NCBI GenBank assembly: GCA_016786465.1
Contig: JAEUWC010000007.1
Coordinates: forward strand, 1 to 50,392
Reading direction: 5' to 3'
Length of the DNA: 50,392 nt
Source of the DNA: Bdellovibrionales bacterium
GTDB lineage: Bacteria; Bdellovibrionota; UBA1018
The notes under the pieces are model-generated. The model was not told the DNA's origin, searched no databases, and saw nothing but the letters and a program-made list of their open reading frames with translations. Positions 10,032 to 19,203 of the stretch are shown in pieces. Each line of letters opens with the position of its first letter. Position 1 is the first letter of the stretch. A program made the position numbers and the translations under genes.

Positions 10032-10735
10032 GACCTAAGTTTGCGTCCCAAGTAATCCAGAACACGGGCAATGCCATGACGTACGGGCTTTGGCGCGACC
10101 ACCACTGCGCGCGCCAAAATCGGACCTACGCGGTAATAGACGCGAATCAAGGCTTGCCCCATTCGTGACTGGCGAAGCCTTTGATCCCGAAATCCTTGAA
10201 GGCGGTCGATCGTATCAGGATCGACCAAGTCCATCACCGCATGCACGACAAAACATTTTCCGCCGCCTAAAGCGCGGTAGGCGTTCATGAAGGCTTCTTT
10301 ATGCTGGGGTCTTCCACGAAGGATGTGCTTTCTAATCGAATCGGCTGCGATGTGTTCGTGGGGTTGTCCCTTGGCAAAGGCGACGTACTTTTCCAAATAG
10401 CGCATGAATTCGCGCTGCTTTTCGGGACTGGAAGTTCGGTCATACATCTTGGCCAAGTCCCAATAGACGCCCAATAAAAGCAGAATTTCGGCCAATTCCT
10501 TCTGAGGGTCAAAAAGCTGCGGAGTCAGTCCGTTTTCGCCGACGCCTTTGAAATCTTCCAATAGACGCAGGTAGGTATAGAAAGAAGTAACGGCGTCGCC
10601 GACTTTCTTGTCGCGATAACTTTTCACGCCTTGACGGGCCAGTTCCAAGCGCTGCTTGAACATCTCCCGTTTGCGTTCGACTTCGGCCGCGTCCAGCGCT
10701 TCCCGAACTTTGTTTTTGCCGCCCTTTTTATCCAC
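10028..10735 (-). CDS. uncharacterised protein with CFI-box-like C-terminus
   Basis: 235 residues from GTG 10735, 11 bases after the priA stop. Residues 1-140 are charged and helical, with no signal peptide. From residue 161 the sequence reads CFVVHAVMD...LQGFRDQRLRQSRMGQALIRVYYRVGP. This follows the layout of the CFI-box C-terminal domain (Cys-Phe-Ile..., L-x-x-F-R-D-x-x-L, G-x-x-x-x-x-x-Y-Y-x-x-x-P) although the leading CFIATA is altered to CFVVHA. The function of that domain is not known. Confidence 0.6.
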   Translation of the reverse strand: MDKKGGKNKVREALDAAEVERKREMFKQRLELARQGVKSYRDKKVGDAVTSFYTYLRLLEDFKGVGENGLTPQLFDPQKELAEILLLLGVYWDLAKMYDRTSSPEKQREFMRYLEKYVAFAKGQPHEHIAADSIRKHILRGRPQHKEAFMNAYRALGGGKCFVVHAVMDLVDPDTIDRLQGFRDQRLRQSRMGQALIRVYYRVGPILARAVVVAPKPVRHGIARVLDYLGRKLRS

Positions 10736-10746
10736 TGTATTCCAGT

Positions 10747-12786
10747 CTATCCCATTCCATACGGATCGACATCGATAAGAATTTCGATCTGTTTGTCATT
10801 CGCCATTTTTCTGACTTGGTGAACGGCCTGATGAAGGCTTCGGATTTCTTTTGTGCGGATGACAAAGTCCCAGCGGAAAACGCCTTCGACCCTTTCGATA
10901 TGCGCCGGGCTTGGCCCTAGAACCTGAATGGCCCCGCCCGATGTCCCCAGCCCCTGGACCAAAGCTTCTGACATCTTCTGCGCCTTGGCGTTGGCTTCGT
11001 CTTCGACGCGAATCCGCGCAATTCGCCCAAACGGCGGATAGCTCAGCACTTCGCGTAGGTTTCTTTCGTTTGCGATAAAGTCTTCCATCGAAGACTTGCC
11101 CGTCAGCGTTTCAATGACGGGATGATCCGGCTGAAAGGTTTGGACCAAAACACGCCCATGGTGACTGGCGCGACCGGCGCGTCCCGAAACTTGGGTCAGG
11201 ATTTGGTAGGCCCGTTCGGCCGCGCGAAAATCCGGCCAAGAAAAAAGGGCGTCCGCCAAAATGACCACCACCAGGGTCACCGATGGAAAATCATGCCCTT
11301 TGACCAACATCTGCGTTCCCAAAAGAACGTCCGCCTTTTTCTGCCGAAAATCATCCAATGTTTTTTCCAGCCGACTTGCGCTGGTGATCTGATCTCGGTC
11401 CAAGCGAAGCACACGGATTCCTTCCAAAAGCTGCGGAATCTGTTCTTCTAAACTTTCAGTGCCGGCGCCCGTCGGATTCAGATTCGCGCTGTGGCACTTC
11501 ACGCATACATCCGGTGTTTTTTCCTGGTAACCGCACCAGTGGCATTTCAAAAGCCGCGACTTTTTATGAACCGTCAAAGCCAAGCTGCACTTTTTACACT
11601 GCGGAACATCGCCGCAGTCTTCACAAATCAACGAAGACGCATAGCCACGACGATTCAAAAATGCGATGACCTGTTCGCCGCGTGCAACGGTGTCGCGAAT
11701 CGCGTTTAAGGTCTTTTCTGCAATCGGCGCCTGAATTCCGTGAATTCTGGGTTCTTCGCAAAGGTTCACGACTTCGATTGCAGGAAGCTGTCCCCCGCCC
11801 ACGCGATCCAACATGGAAAGCCTTTTGTACTTTCCTTCGCGAACGCGTTCCAAGGTTTCAAGGCTTGGCGTCGCCGACCCCAAAACCACGGGGCATCCCA
11901 CGATCTTTCCGCGAAAAACGGCCAAATCGCGGGCCTGATAGCGGACCCGATCTTCTTGCTTATAGGTCACGTCGTGTTCTTCATCGACCACGATCAAACC
12001 CAAGTCCCGAAGCGGTGCAAAGACCGCGGAACGGGCGCCGACAACCACGCGTATTTTCCCGGAACGGATCGCTGCTGTTTCGTCACGGCGGTGTCCCGCT
12101 GCCATCGCTGAATGCCAAAGCGCCACGGGAACGCCCAAACCGGTTTCCATTCTTTCGTGAAGCTGTGGGGTCAAAGCGATTTCTGGAACCAAAAGAAGGA
12201 CCGACTTTCCACGTGCCAAGATTTCCCGCGCTGCGGTCAGATAAACTTCGGTCTTTCCGCTTCCCGTGACCCCGTGAAGCAAAAACGGCGCGGACGAATC
12301 CGTTGGCGAAGAAGCCGCATCGGTGATGGCTTTCACGCATTCATTCTGGGTTGAAGTCAGTTCAACAACCTTGGCCTGCTTGCCCGCTGTTCTTCTTGCG
12401 ACATCCCAGTCCTTTTCACGCGCTTCTTGTCGCTTGGATCGCAAACCCAAGGAAGCCGCGGGGACCGCGACATTCAAAACTTCACCCAAAGGCGCTTGGT
12501 AATAATCCGATGCGAATCGGCAAAGCTTCAAAACATCTTCGGGCAAAACGACTTCTGGATGCAGTGAACCCAGTTCTTTGATCTTTGAAATTTCTAAGTC
12601 TTTTGGAATTTCGGATTCGGATTTTTCAGGCTCGACGACAAACGCGTGCGTTTTTCCACGGCCAAACGAAACTTCGACCCAGGATCCGACGGGAATTTTT
12701 TCCGGAGAATCCTGTGGAATGCGATAGGTAAAAAGCCCTTCAAGCGGTCTGGGAACGGCGACCGAAATGAAGCGAGAAGGCGTCAT
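10747..12786 (-). CDS. priA: primosomal protein N' (replication restart helicase)
   Basis: 679 residues. A 3'-5' DNA helicase that recognises stalled forks and reloads the replisome. N-terminal DNA-binding domain (1-105), Walker A HGVTGSGKTEVYL, Walker B with DEEH (VVDEEHD), and paired zinc clusters with eight Cys (CEDCGDVPQCKKC ... CHWCG ... CVKCH). Helicase C motifs GTQMLVKGHDFPSVTLV and QVSGRAGR follow. ATG 12786 overlaps the upstream stop by four bases (ATGA), so it is coupled to a secreted protein gene of unrelated appearance. Confidence 0.97.
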   Translation of the reverse strand: MTPSRFISVAVPRPLEGLFTYRIPQDSPEKIPVGSWVEVSFGRGKTHAFVVEPEKSESEIPKDLEISKIKELGSLHPEVVLPEDVLKLCRFASDYYQAPLGEVLNVAVPAASLGLRSKRQEAREKDWDVARRTAGKQAKVVELTSTQNECVKAITDAASSPTDSSAPFLLHGVTGSGKTEVYLTAAREILARGKSVLLLVPEIALTPQLHERMETGLGVPVALWHSAMAAGHRRDETAAIRSGKIRVVVGARSAVFAPLRDLGLIVVDEEHDVTYKQEDRVRYQARDLAVFRGKIVGCPVVLGSATPSLETLERVREGKYKRLSMLDRVGGGQLPAIEVVNLCEEPRIHGIQAPIAEKTLNAIRDTVARGEQVIAFLNRRGYASSLICEDCGDVPQCKKCSLALTVHKKSRLLKCHWCGYQEKTPDVCVKCHSANLNPTGAGTESLEEQIPQLLEGIRVLRLDRDQITSASRLEKTLDDFRQKKADVLLGTQMLVKGHDFPSVTLVVVILADALFSWPDFRAAERAYQILTQVSGRAGRASHHGRVLVQTFQPDHPVIETLTGKSSMEDFIANERNLREVLSYPPFGRIARIRVEDEANAKAQKMSEALVQGLGTSGGAIQVLGPSPAHIERVEGVFRWDFVIRTKEIRSLHQAVHQVRKMANDKQIEILIDVDPYGMG

Positions 12787-13631
12787 CGTAAGACCGAAAA
12801 GTACCTGCGAATGGCGTCTTTCAGACGGCCTTCGACTTGATTTCCTTCTGAAGTAAACCCTGCCGATCCAGAACCTTTCAGTTCTTTTGGATCGCCGGCC
12901 GTCGTGAATTCAGTGACTTCTTCCTTGAACCAAATCAAGCGTGGATCTTCTTCTTTGGCTTTTGACGCCGTTCCCACTGAAACGACGCCGGGAAAGCCCA
13001 CAGGACCCGAAAACCGAAAAGCTTCGAACTTCACATCGACGGTTCCTTCTTCGGACTTTTGAATCAATCGAATCGGTAAAAAGCCGTCTTTTTCAAACCA
13101 AAGTTGTGGCCAGACTAAATCAGAAACTCCGGGTCCGATGACCCAGGCGACCGCCCCGCGATAGCGTGCAAAGCTTTGGACTTCGCTGGCTCGTCTTTCG
13201 TTTTCGTCCTTCATTTGAACCAGTTCAGCTTCGGTGCGAATCGGAATTCCACCGCTTCGAAGAATGGCTGAAACTCCGTCTAGGTCCCGATCGAATAAAA
13301 GGGCTCCGACCACGGGCAGGTGATCCCCACCGCCGTTGGTCGCCGACACGGCGTCGGGAATTCTTCTTTCCACCGAATACAATTCACGGCCTGAAAGATC
13401 GTATGCGCGCGCGCGCAAGGATTTGGTCTTGGGATCAAAAACGGTCAGCTGTCGAAAAGTCGATTCGGTCGGCTTACCGTTGTCGTATGCGATGACATTG
13501 CTTCGAACACGAAACACGCCCACTGAATTTCGGCTTTTTACCCAGCTTTTCAAAATGTACTGGGACGGCGGTACGTAAGCGAACGCACTGGAAGCCGAAA
13601 GCAAAACAGAAAACGCTGCAATGAAGCTCAT
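12783..13631 (-). CDS. secreted protein of unknown function
   Basis: 282 residues. A cleavable signal peptide is clear (MSFIAAFSVLLSASSAFA, cut before YVPP). The mature part is rich in beta-type sequence, contains IYD/WFEKDGFLP-like strands and no Cys; overall it resembles outer-membrane-lipoprotein or lipid-sorting folds in texture but no motif was recognised. It starts four bases after galU and ends by ATGA overlap with priA, so it is translated between two housekeeping genes. Confidence 0.7.
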   Translation of the reverse strand: MSFIAAFSVLLSASSAFAYVPPSQYILKSWVKSRNSVGVFRVRSNVIAYDNGKPTESTFRQLTVFDPKTKSLRARAYDLSGRELYSVERRIPDAVSATNGGGDHLPVVGALLFDRDLDGVSAILRSGGIPIRTEAELVQMKDENERRASEVQSFARYRGAVAWVIGPGVSDLVWPQLWFEKDGFLPIRLIQKSEEGTVDVKFEAFRFSGPVGFPGVVSVGTASKAKEEDPRLIWFKEEVTEFTTAGDPKELKGSGSAGFTSEGNQVEGRLKDAIRRYFSVLR

Positions 13632-13635
13632 GAAT

Positions 13636-14517
13636 TTATACTACACCATTCAGGTGCTTCTTCATGATGTCTCGTACACCGGAAGCCAATTCAGGACGAC
13701 GCAGAGCAAAAGCCAACGTCGCATCGATGAATCCCAGGCGGTCCCCGGTGTCGTAGCGGGTTCCTTCAAAGGCGTACGCCAGAAGCTTTTCCCTTTGTGC
13801 CAAAAGCTGCAACGCGTCGGTCAGCTGGATTTCTCCGCCCTTGCCCGGCTTCGTTTCACGAAGGCAATCGAAGATCTTGGGTGAAAGAACATAACGGCCA
13901 GGAATCGCCCAGCGCGAAGGTGCCTGGTCGGGGCTAGGTTTTTCAACCAAGCGATCGACGTGCATCAACTTGGGATTCAGCATGTTTCCGCCCACGATTC
14001 CGTACTTGGATGTTTCAGCTTGGGGAACTTCCATCACCCCAACGACTGACGCGCCTTCTTTTTCATAGATTTCAGCCAGCTGTCTGGTGCAGGGGACCTT
14101 TGAATCAATCAAGTCGTCACCCAAAAGAACGGCAAAGGGTTCATTGCCAATCACGGGGGCCGCGCAAAGAACGGCGTGTCCAAGGCCCATGGGGTTCTTC
14201 TGGCGAACCGAAATCAGATTGCACATCTTCCCGATTTTTTTCGAAACTTCGGCCAGATCGTTCTTCTGTTTCTTTTCCAGGGAATCTTCCAGTTCGTAAT
14301 TGTAATCGAAATGGTTTTCGATCGATTCCTTGTGGCGGGCGGTAATCAAAACGACGTCTTCAATTCCGGCGCGGACCGCTTCTTCGACGATGTGTTGAAT
14401 CATCGGGACGTCAACGATCGGAATCATTTCCTTAGGAATGGCTTTGGTCGCAGGTAAAAACCGAGTCCCCAATCCCGCAGCCGGGATCACCGCTTTTCTA
14501 ATTTTGGTTGATGGCAT
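13636..14517 (-). CDS. galU: UTP-glucose-1-phosphate uridylyltransferase
   Basis: 293 residues. Makes UDP-glucose from UTP and glucose 1-phosphate for envelope polysaccharides. Nucleotide-binding signature AAGLGTRFLPATKAIPKEM near residue 13, then VDVPMIQHIVEEAV, FAVLLGDDLID (metal Asp) and YDTGDRLGF. Length and motif order are standard for bacterial GalU. Confidence 0.96.
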   Translation of the reverse strand: MPSTKIRKAVIPAAGLGTRFLPATKAIPKEMIPIVDVPMIQHIVEEAVRAGIEDVVLITARHKESIENHFDYNYELEDSLEKKQKNDLAEVSKKIGKMCNLISVRQKNPMGLGHAVLCAAPVIGNEPFAVLLGDDLIDSKVPCTRQLAEIYEKEGASVVGVMEVPQAETSKYGIVGGNMLNPKLMHVDRLVEKPSPDQAPSRWAIPGRYVLSPKIFDCLRETKPGKGGEIQLTDALQLLAQREKLLAYAFEGTRYDTGDRLGFIDATLAFALRRPELASGVRDIMKKHLNGVV

Positions 14518-14609
14518 GGCACAACCGTATCACAACTTCGCGCGGACGCATGGAACAGCACAAGCGCATTTCTGCTTGTGCTTGTCGCTGGCCCTCATTG
14601 TGGGGGTCT

Positions 14610-14984
14610 TTAGACGCGGCCGGGATAACGCATCCGCTTATTTTCCACTTCGGCCTTACAGTCCAGGCACATCGTGGTTGCGGGGTTGGCTTTCATTCGA
14701 GCTTCAAGAATTTCTTCGCCGCAGGATTGGCAAAGGCCGAAAGAACCGGCTTCGATTCGACGAATGGCTTCGTCGATTTGGACTAGGATGTCGCGTTCAC
14801 GATTCTTCATCTGAACGGTGATTCCCTTGTCCGTGTCGGCCGCTGCCTGGTCGACACTGTCGCTATACATAGCATCATCATCGATCATTTCAGCTGTGGC
14901 AGCCGCCAGATCGCGGGCTAGATTGTCCCGACGAGTCTGTAGATCTGACTTAAACTGGTTCAATGTTTCTTTGGTAAGCGACAT
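14610..14984 (-). CDS. DksA/TraR-family zinc-finger transcription factor
   Basis: 124 residues, about 30 shorter than E. coli DksA. Two coiled-coil helices (about 5-75) with acidic residues near the tip (MIDDDAMYSDSVDQ) and a C4 zinc finger with Cys85, Cys88, Cys106 and Cys109 (CQSCG...CLDC). Such proteins enter the RNA polymerase secondary channel and adjust initiation, often with ppGpp. The tip does not show the DKSxxA motif in standard form, so dksA is not assigned as a gene name. Separated from galU by 92 bases and divergent from the next gene. Confidence 0.85.
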   Translation of the reverse strand: MSLTKETLNQFKSDLQTRRDNLARDLAAATAEMIDDDAMYSDSVDQAAADTDKGITVQMKNRERDILVQIDEAIRRIEAGSFGLCQSCGEEILEARMKANPATTMCLDCKAEVENKRMRYPGRV

Positions 14985-15073
14985 AGGGCTAGAAGGACTA
15001 TCTAGAAGCGGTGCGTAAGTAAAGGGAAATTTGACGCTAGGCGTAGTCCTTCATTTAAAGATAGGATCCCGGA

Positions 15074-15907
15074 ATGCTGCATCGCCTGGCCCTGGTCTTT
15101 ATATTTTTTCTTAATATTTCAAATATTTACGCAGCAGACATCCTGGGGGCAAGGGCTATGGGCCTTGCGGGCAGTACCCGCGGGGGACCCCTTTTAAACG
15201 AAGCCCTGCACCTAAACCCCGCCTTTGAATCCTTCCTTCCGGTCAATAGCGTTTCGTTTAACTGGATCCCCTTTCAGGGAAATTCGGGGTCTGGAATCAA
15301 GGGTCGAAATTACACTTTGTCTGTATTCGACGGCCGATCGACGGCATTCCAGGCCGGACTAGCCTTTACGATTCGCAATGACCTGACCATGGTTCATGTC
15401 GGAGCATCCAAGGCCCTTTTGAAGCAATTAGGGATTGGGCTTGGCGCCAAGTACCTGATTGAAAATTCGTCGGCGCAAAACGCCCAGGACGTCACTTTTT
15501 CGGTCGTCGGCATCCCGCTGGGTTGGCTTCAAACGGCCTTCATCATCGACAACCTGGTTGAAACTGACCTGGGAAAACGCAACGGGCTTAACCGTGAATA
15601 CATCGTGGGGCTAAAGGTCAATTTAGAATCGATCTTTCTGATGTACTTAGATCCTCATTACATTCCTTCCATCGCAAATTCCTGGGGACACGCCTACGGA
15701 ATGGAATTCGTTTTGATGAAGGACCTTTTTCTTCGGTTCGGCGGGTTTCGAAACACACTGGTTCCGCACCTGGCTGAAAGGGGCAAGGGGTATTCCGTCG
15801 GCCTGGGCTGGCTTGCTCCACGGATCAGCTTTGATTTTTCGCTATATCGGACCTTGGAACCCGTACTGTCGACCGCGACCGGACTAGGGGCGACGATCTA
15901 TTTCTAG
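15074..15907 (+). CDS. outer membrane beta-barrel-like protein
   Basis: 277 residues. Signal peptide MLHRLALVFIFFLNISNIYA cut near AADI. The mature protein opens with GARAMGLAGS (a motif common at the start of FadL/PorV-like barrels), has alternating strands throughout, and ends in Phe (GATIYF), the usual terminal residue of outer membrane barrels. Cargo is unknown. Its last 24 bases overlap the oppositely oriented ATPase gene. Confidence 0.65.
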   Translation: MLHRLALVFIFFLNISNIYAADILGARAMGLAGSTRGGPLLNEALHLNPAFESFLPVNSVSFNWIPFQGNSGSGIKGRNYTLSVFDGRSTAFQAGLAFTIRNDLTMVHVGASKALLKQLGIGLGAKYLIENSSAQNAQDVTFSVVGIPLGWLQTAFIIDNLVETDLGKRNGLNREYIVGLKVNLESIFLMYLDPHYIPSIANSWGHAYGMEFVLMKDLFLRFGGFRNTLVPHLAERGKGYSVGLGWLAPRISFDFSLYRTLEPVLSTATGLGATIYF

Positions 15908-16654
15908 TCGGCCCTTGGAATAGTTCAGCTGAATTCCCGGAAACGCCTTCTTCATCGCTTCCGACGAAAGAACTTGTTCTGCGCTTCCCGTCTTCAGCAT
16001 TTTTCCTTCGTGAATCAAAAACACGGAATCTGAAAAACGAAGCGAAAGATTCCAGTCGTGGGAAACCAAGATGATCGAACGCGCTTCCATCCATTTGGAA
16101 AGCTGGTCTTCCAGCATGAACTGATGGTTCAGGTCGATTTGTGAAAGCGCTTCATCCAAAAGAAGGACCTTGGGGTCTTGAACGATGGCCCGGGCCAGCG
16201 CGACCCTTTGCCTTTCACCGTGACTGATTTCATTCATGTTTTGAAACCGCAGTTTCCAGCAACCCATTCTTTCCATGGCGTCGTGCACACGGTCCTTCGT
16301 TTCTGAACTGAATCGATCGCCGTGTGGAAATCGCCCCATTGAAACGGCATCCGATGCGCTTAGGGGAAAGTCAGCCCGAAATTCGGGGCCCACGTAAGTC
16401 ACTTCGCGCGCCAGTTCCATCGAAGAAAATTCATGCTGGAGACGACCCGCAAAACGAATCTGTGCGCCCGGCGAAAGCCGACTGCGATGAATTCCTGCAA
16501 TCCGTTTCAAAAGCGTCGACTTCCCAGAACCGTTTGGACCCAGAAGCGCGACCCGTTGTTTGGGTTCTAAGCTGAAGGTTACATCAAAAAGAACCTGTCG
16601 GTCTTGATCCGCAAAGTAATCCAATCCAAAAACTTCCAGTGAAGGCTGGGTCAT
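15884..16654 (-). CDS. ABC transporter ATP-binding protein, BtuD/FecE type
   Basis: 256 residues. Walker A GPNGSGKST (about 38-46), Q-loop region, signature ISHGERQRVALARA, Walker B VLLLDEALSQID and H-loop ILVSHDWN. It powers import of cobalamin or an iron chelate with the two following-listed partners. Its ATG overlaps the permease stop by four bases (ATGA), fixing the start and showing a single transcription unit. Confidence 0.92.
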   Translation of the reverse strand: MTQPSLEVFGLDYFADQDRQVLFDVTFSLEPKQRVALLGPNGSGKSTLLKRIAGIHRSRLSPGAQIRFAGRLQHEFSSMELAREVTYVGPEFRADFPLSASDAVSMGRFPHGDRFSSETKDRVHDAMERMGCWKLRFQNMNEISHGERQRVALARAIVQDPKVLLLDEALSQIDLNHQFMLEDQLSKWMEARSIILVSHDWNLSLRFSDSVFLIHEGKMLKTGSAEQVLSSEAMKKAFPGIQLNYSKGRLEIDRRP

Positions 16655-17607
16655 GAAGTGACCCCCGAACGTTTCTGAATCAGAAAAATGAAAAGCGGCG
16701 ATCCTACCAGTGCCGTGATTACCCCGACCGGAATTTCAATCGGCTGAAAAATCAGGCGCGAACCCAAGTCGGCCCAAACCATCACGGCGGCACCCACGAT
16801 CGCGCTTAGGGGAATCAGCGGGCGATGCAAAGCGCCCGTGATTCGGCGACAAAAATGCGGAATCATTAAGCCGACAAACCCCACCATCCCAGCCGAAGAA
16901 ACCGAAAGAGCAACTAAACAACTGGCCAAAATCAAAAGCCCGCGACGCTGCTTCTGCACTGAAAGACCCAGGGATGAAGCCGCTTCTTCGCCCAGCAGAA
17001 ACAGGTCCAAGACTTCGGCCTTGCGATAAGCCAGAAACGCGAACGCGGCGGCCGAAACTAATGCAAGAAGACTAGGTTGAAATTCCGCCCGCGAAAGATC
17101 ACCCAGCAACCAAAAAAGCGCCGACTGAATTCCATCCGAATCCGAAACAGCAATCATCAAAGCGATCCAGCTTGAACCCAAGAAAGTCAGCATCATCCCG
17201 GTCAAAAGAAGATGCGTGGATCCGCTTCCGGTGCCACGCGAACGCGATCTTTCGGAAAGGACCAAAATCAGACCAAACGCGACCGCCCCGACAATTGCGA
17301 AAAGCGAAGTACTGGCTGATTTTCCAAACCATAAAGACAGATGAAGAACCGAAGACAGAACTGCGCCGACGGATGCGCCTGAAGAAATTCCCAAGGTATA
17401 GGGTTCGGCCAGCGGGTTACTGAAAAGCGACTGCAAAATCACGCCGGCGATAGAAAGTCCGATCCCCACAGCAGACGCCAGAAGCGCACGCGGCAAACGC
17501 AGGCCCGCGATAATTTCCGGCGTTGGGGAATCCAGAACCCCAAACGAAAGTGAAAACCAGAAACCAAGCGCCCAAAGCAAAGCTGCGATCACCACGGCCT
17601 TTTTCAT
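16651..17607 (-). CDS. FecCD-family (BtuC-type) ABC transporter permease
   Basis: 318 residues from ATG 17607, which overlaps the binding-protein stop (ATGA). The open frame runs 37 codons further up, but that part is antisense-like and overlaps the partner gene, so it is left out. Several hydrophobic helices, the FecCD signature GISSGASVGAVLSS and LPRALLASAVGIGLSIAG near the N-terminus, and PHFCRRITG facing the ATPase. Substrate could be vitamin B12 or a siderophore/heme; the sequence does not decide. Confidence 0.93.
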   Translation of the reverse strand: MKKAVVIAALLWALGFWFSLSFGVLDSPTPEIIAGLRLPRALLASAVGIGLSIAGVILQSLFSNPLAEPYTLGISSGASVGAVLSSVLHLSLWFGKSASTSLFAIVGAVAFGLILVLSERSRSRGTGSGSTHLLLTGMMLTFLGSSWIALMIAVSDSDGIQSALFWLLGDLSRAEFQPSLLALVSAAAFAFLAYRKAEVLDLFLLGEEAASSLGLSVQKQRRGLLILASCLVALSVSSAGMVGFVGLMIPHFCRRITGALHRPLIPLSAIVGAAVMVWADLGSRLIFQPIEIPVGVITALVGSPLFIFLIQKRSGVTS

Positions 17608-18440
17608 TTGGGAAAAAGTTCCTTTTCTAGGTGGTACAGGCCTTGAACCAGACGAAGGCTGGGGCGCGCGATGGCGTCGTTTCGGTGAAGGGTCGCTTGC
17701 ACGCCTAGTTTTTTCCACGCGACGATGGATTCGCGTTCACGGGTTTCGTCCTTACCCAGGGCCAAGACGATGATCTTTTCTGGCTTCCAGGAAAGAACCG
17801 CTTCGACACTGACTTTCGGAAACGCCTGGATCAGTTCGGAAGCCACGTTTTGTGCGCCTAACTTAGCGATGGATTCGTTCAAAAATCCTGTGCCGCCGAC
17901 AACGATCAGGGGATTCCATCCTACTTGAAAAACAACACGCGGTGGCTTCGTATTCTTGACCCGGGTTTGTGCCCGTTTCGTGATTTCTTCTAATTGCGCG
18001 CTGAATTTTTTTTCTAAAAGTGTGGCTGTCGATGCGCGATCCAAAGCCTGGCCAATTTTTTGGATGGATTTAGGAATATCGTCCACCGTATTGGAATCGA
18101 CGACCAGGGTCTTTACGCCTAGCTTTTCCAATCTTTCGACTTGGTCCTTCGAATTTCCTTGCGAAGCGGCAATGATCAGATCAGGTTTCAGCGCCAACGC
18201 TGCTTCCAGGTGAATCCGATGGTAAGGTCCGACCTTCTTCTTTTTCAAAAGGGCAGCCGGTTCGTCGGCGTATTCGGTCACACCGACAATAGCGTCTAAG
18301 TCTTCGCCCAGGATGTCGGCCGTCATTTCTGCGATCGCTGGGGTCAGCGGAATGATTCGCCTGGGCGCTTCCGCCCAAACCCCAGGGCTGACGGCGACGC
18401 CCAAGAAAATGGCGATGGACGCGAACGCCTTAGCGAACAC
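17604..18440 (-). CDS. periplasmic substrate-binding protein, BtuF/class III type
   Basis: 278 residues. Signal peptide MFAKAFASIAIFLGVAVSPGVWA, then the fold of cobalamin/iron-chelate binding proteins: RRIIPLTPAIAEMTADILG, VGVTEYADEPAAL, LKPDLIIAASQGN, a long connecting helix, and the second lobe from about residue 168 (VVFQVGWNPLIVVGG). The LTP.IAE..AD.G and V.YADYP-like phrasing is closest to BtuF, which favours B12. GTG 18440 overlaps the lgt stop by 11 bases; no ATG is available. Confidence 0.88.
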   Translation of the reverse strand: MFAKAFASIAIFLGVAVSPGVWAEAPRRIIPLTPAIAEMTADILGEDLDAIVGVTEYADEPAALLKKKKVGPYHRIHLEAALALKPDLIIAASQGNSKDQVERLEKLGVKTLVVDSNTVDDIPKSIQKIGQALDRASTATLLEKKFSAQLEEITKRAQTRVKNTKPPRVVFQVGWNPLIVVGGTGFLNESIAKLGAQNVASELIQAFPKVSVEAVLSWKPEKIIVLALGKDETRERESIVAWKKLGVQATLHRNDAIARPSLRLVQGLYHLEKELFPK

Positions 18441-19203
18441 GCTTCAAACGCCACATCAAGACGGCGGTGGCCCCCATGAAAAGCAAAAGCGAAATGAACT
18501 GACTGGTCGAAAGAATTTCGTCGACGACAAAGCCGCGAATCAGGTCGCCGCGGAAAACTTCGATCACGCTTCGAATGATCGGATACGCCATGAAGTAGGT
18601 CAAAACGACTTGGCCCGCAAACTTTCGATGCTTCAAAACCCAAAGTAATGTCAGGAAAAGCGCGAATACCGCTGCAGCTTCGTAAAGCTGGGTTGGGTGA
18701 AGATTGATTCCGCGAAGGCTTGAATCAACCAGTTCAGAATCCAGCTTGATTCCAAAACCGGTGCCGGTGGGCTTTCCGTAACAGCAACCTGCCATCAAAC
18801 AGCCAAAGCGCCCAAATACGTGCGCAATTGCTAAACCCGGAATCATGGCGTCCATGGTTTCCCAAAGGGGCAGTTTCTTTTTCTTAGTCCAGAAAACGAC
18901 AAAGGGAATCGCAGCCAGTGGGCCGCCGAAAAAAACCAATCCGCCTTCCCATACGCGGAAAACATCCAATGGCGCGGTCAAAAAGTAATCCAAGCGCGTG
19001 AATACAAAAAGGATCCTTGCGCCAGCAAACCCAATCAACAGGGTCCAAAAAACCAAATCCAAAGTCGCTTCGACATCCAGCTTGCTACGCGCTGCCAATC
19101 GGCGAATCACGTTCACCGCCACCAAGAATCCAATAGCGATCAAAAACCCGTAGGTGTGAACCGGAATGTCCAAAAACGGGATTTTGAAAAGTAAGGGATG
19201 CAT
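18430..19203 (-). CDS. lgt: prolipoprotein diacylglyceryl transferase
   Basis: 257 residues. Transfers diacylglycerol from phosphatidylglycerol to the Cys of lipoprotein precursors in the inner membrane. Seven hydrophobic segments; family blocks HTYGFLIAIGF, GGLVFFGGPLAA, HVFGRFGCLMAGCCYGKPT (essential Arg/Gly signature) and HPTQLYEA. ATG 19203 overlaps the preceding TAA by one base (TAATG); a TTG at 19227 would add eight residues. Lipoproteins elsewhere in the window depend on this step. Confidence 0.96.
   Translation of the reverse strand: MHPLLFKIPFLDIPVHTYGFLIAIGFLVAVNVIRRLAARSKLDVEATLDLVFWTLLIGFAGARILFVFTRLDYFLTAPLDVFRVWEGGLVFFGGPLAAIPFVVFWTKKKKLPLWETMDAMIPGLAIAHVFGRFGCLMAGCCYGKPTGTGFGIKLDSELVDSSLRGINLHPTQLYEAAAVFALFLTLLWVLKHRKFAGQVVLTYFMAYPIIRSVIEVFRGDLIRGFVVDEILSTSQFISLLLFMGATAVLMWRLKRVR

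Noticed and set aside
17608-17718. Upstream extension of the FecCD permease
   Set aside because: It overlaps the binding-protein gene; the ATG in the ATGA overlap gives the normal permease N-terminus.
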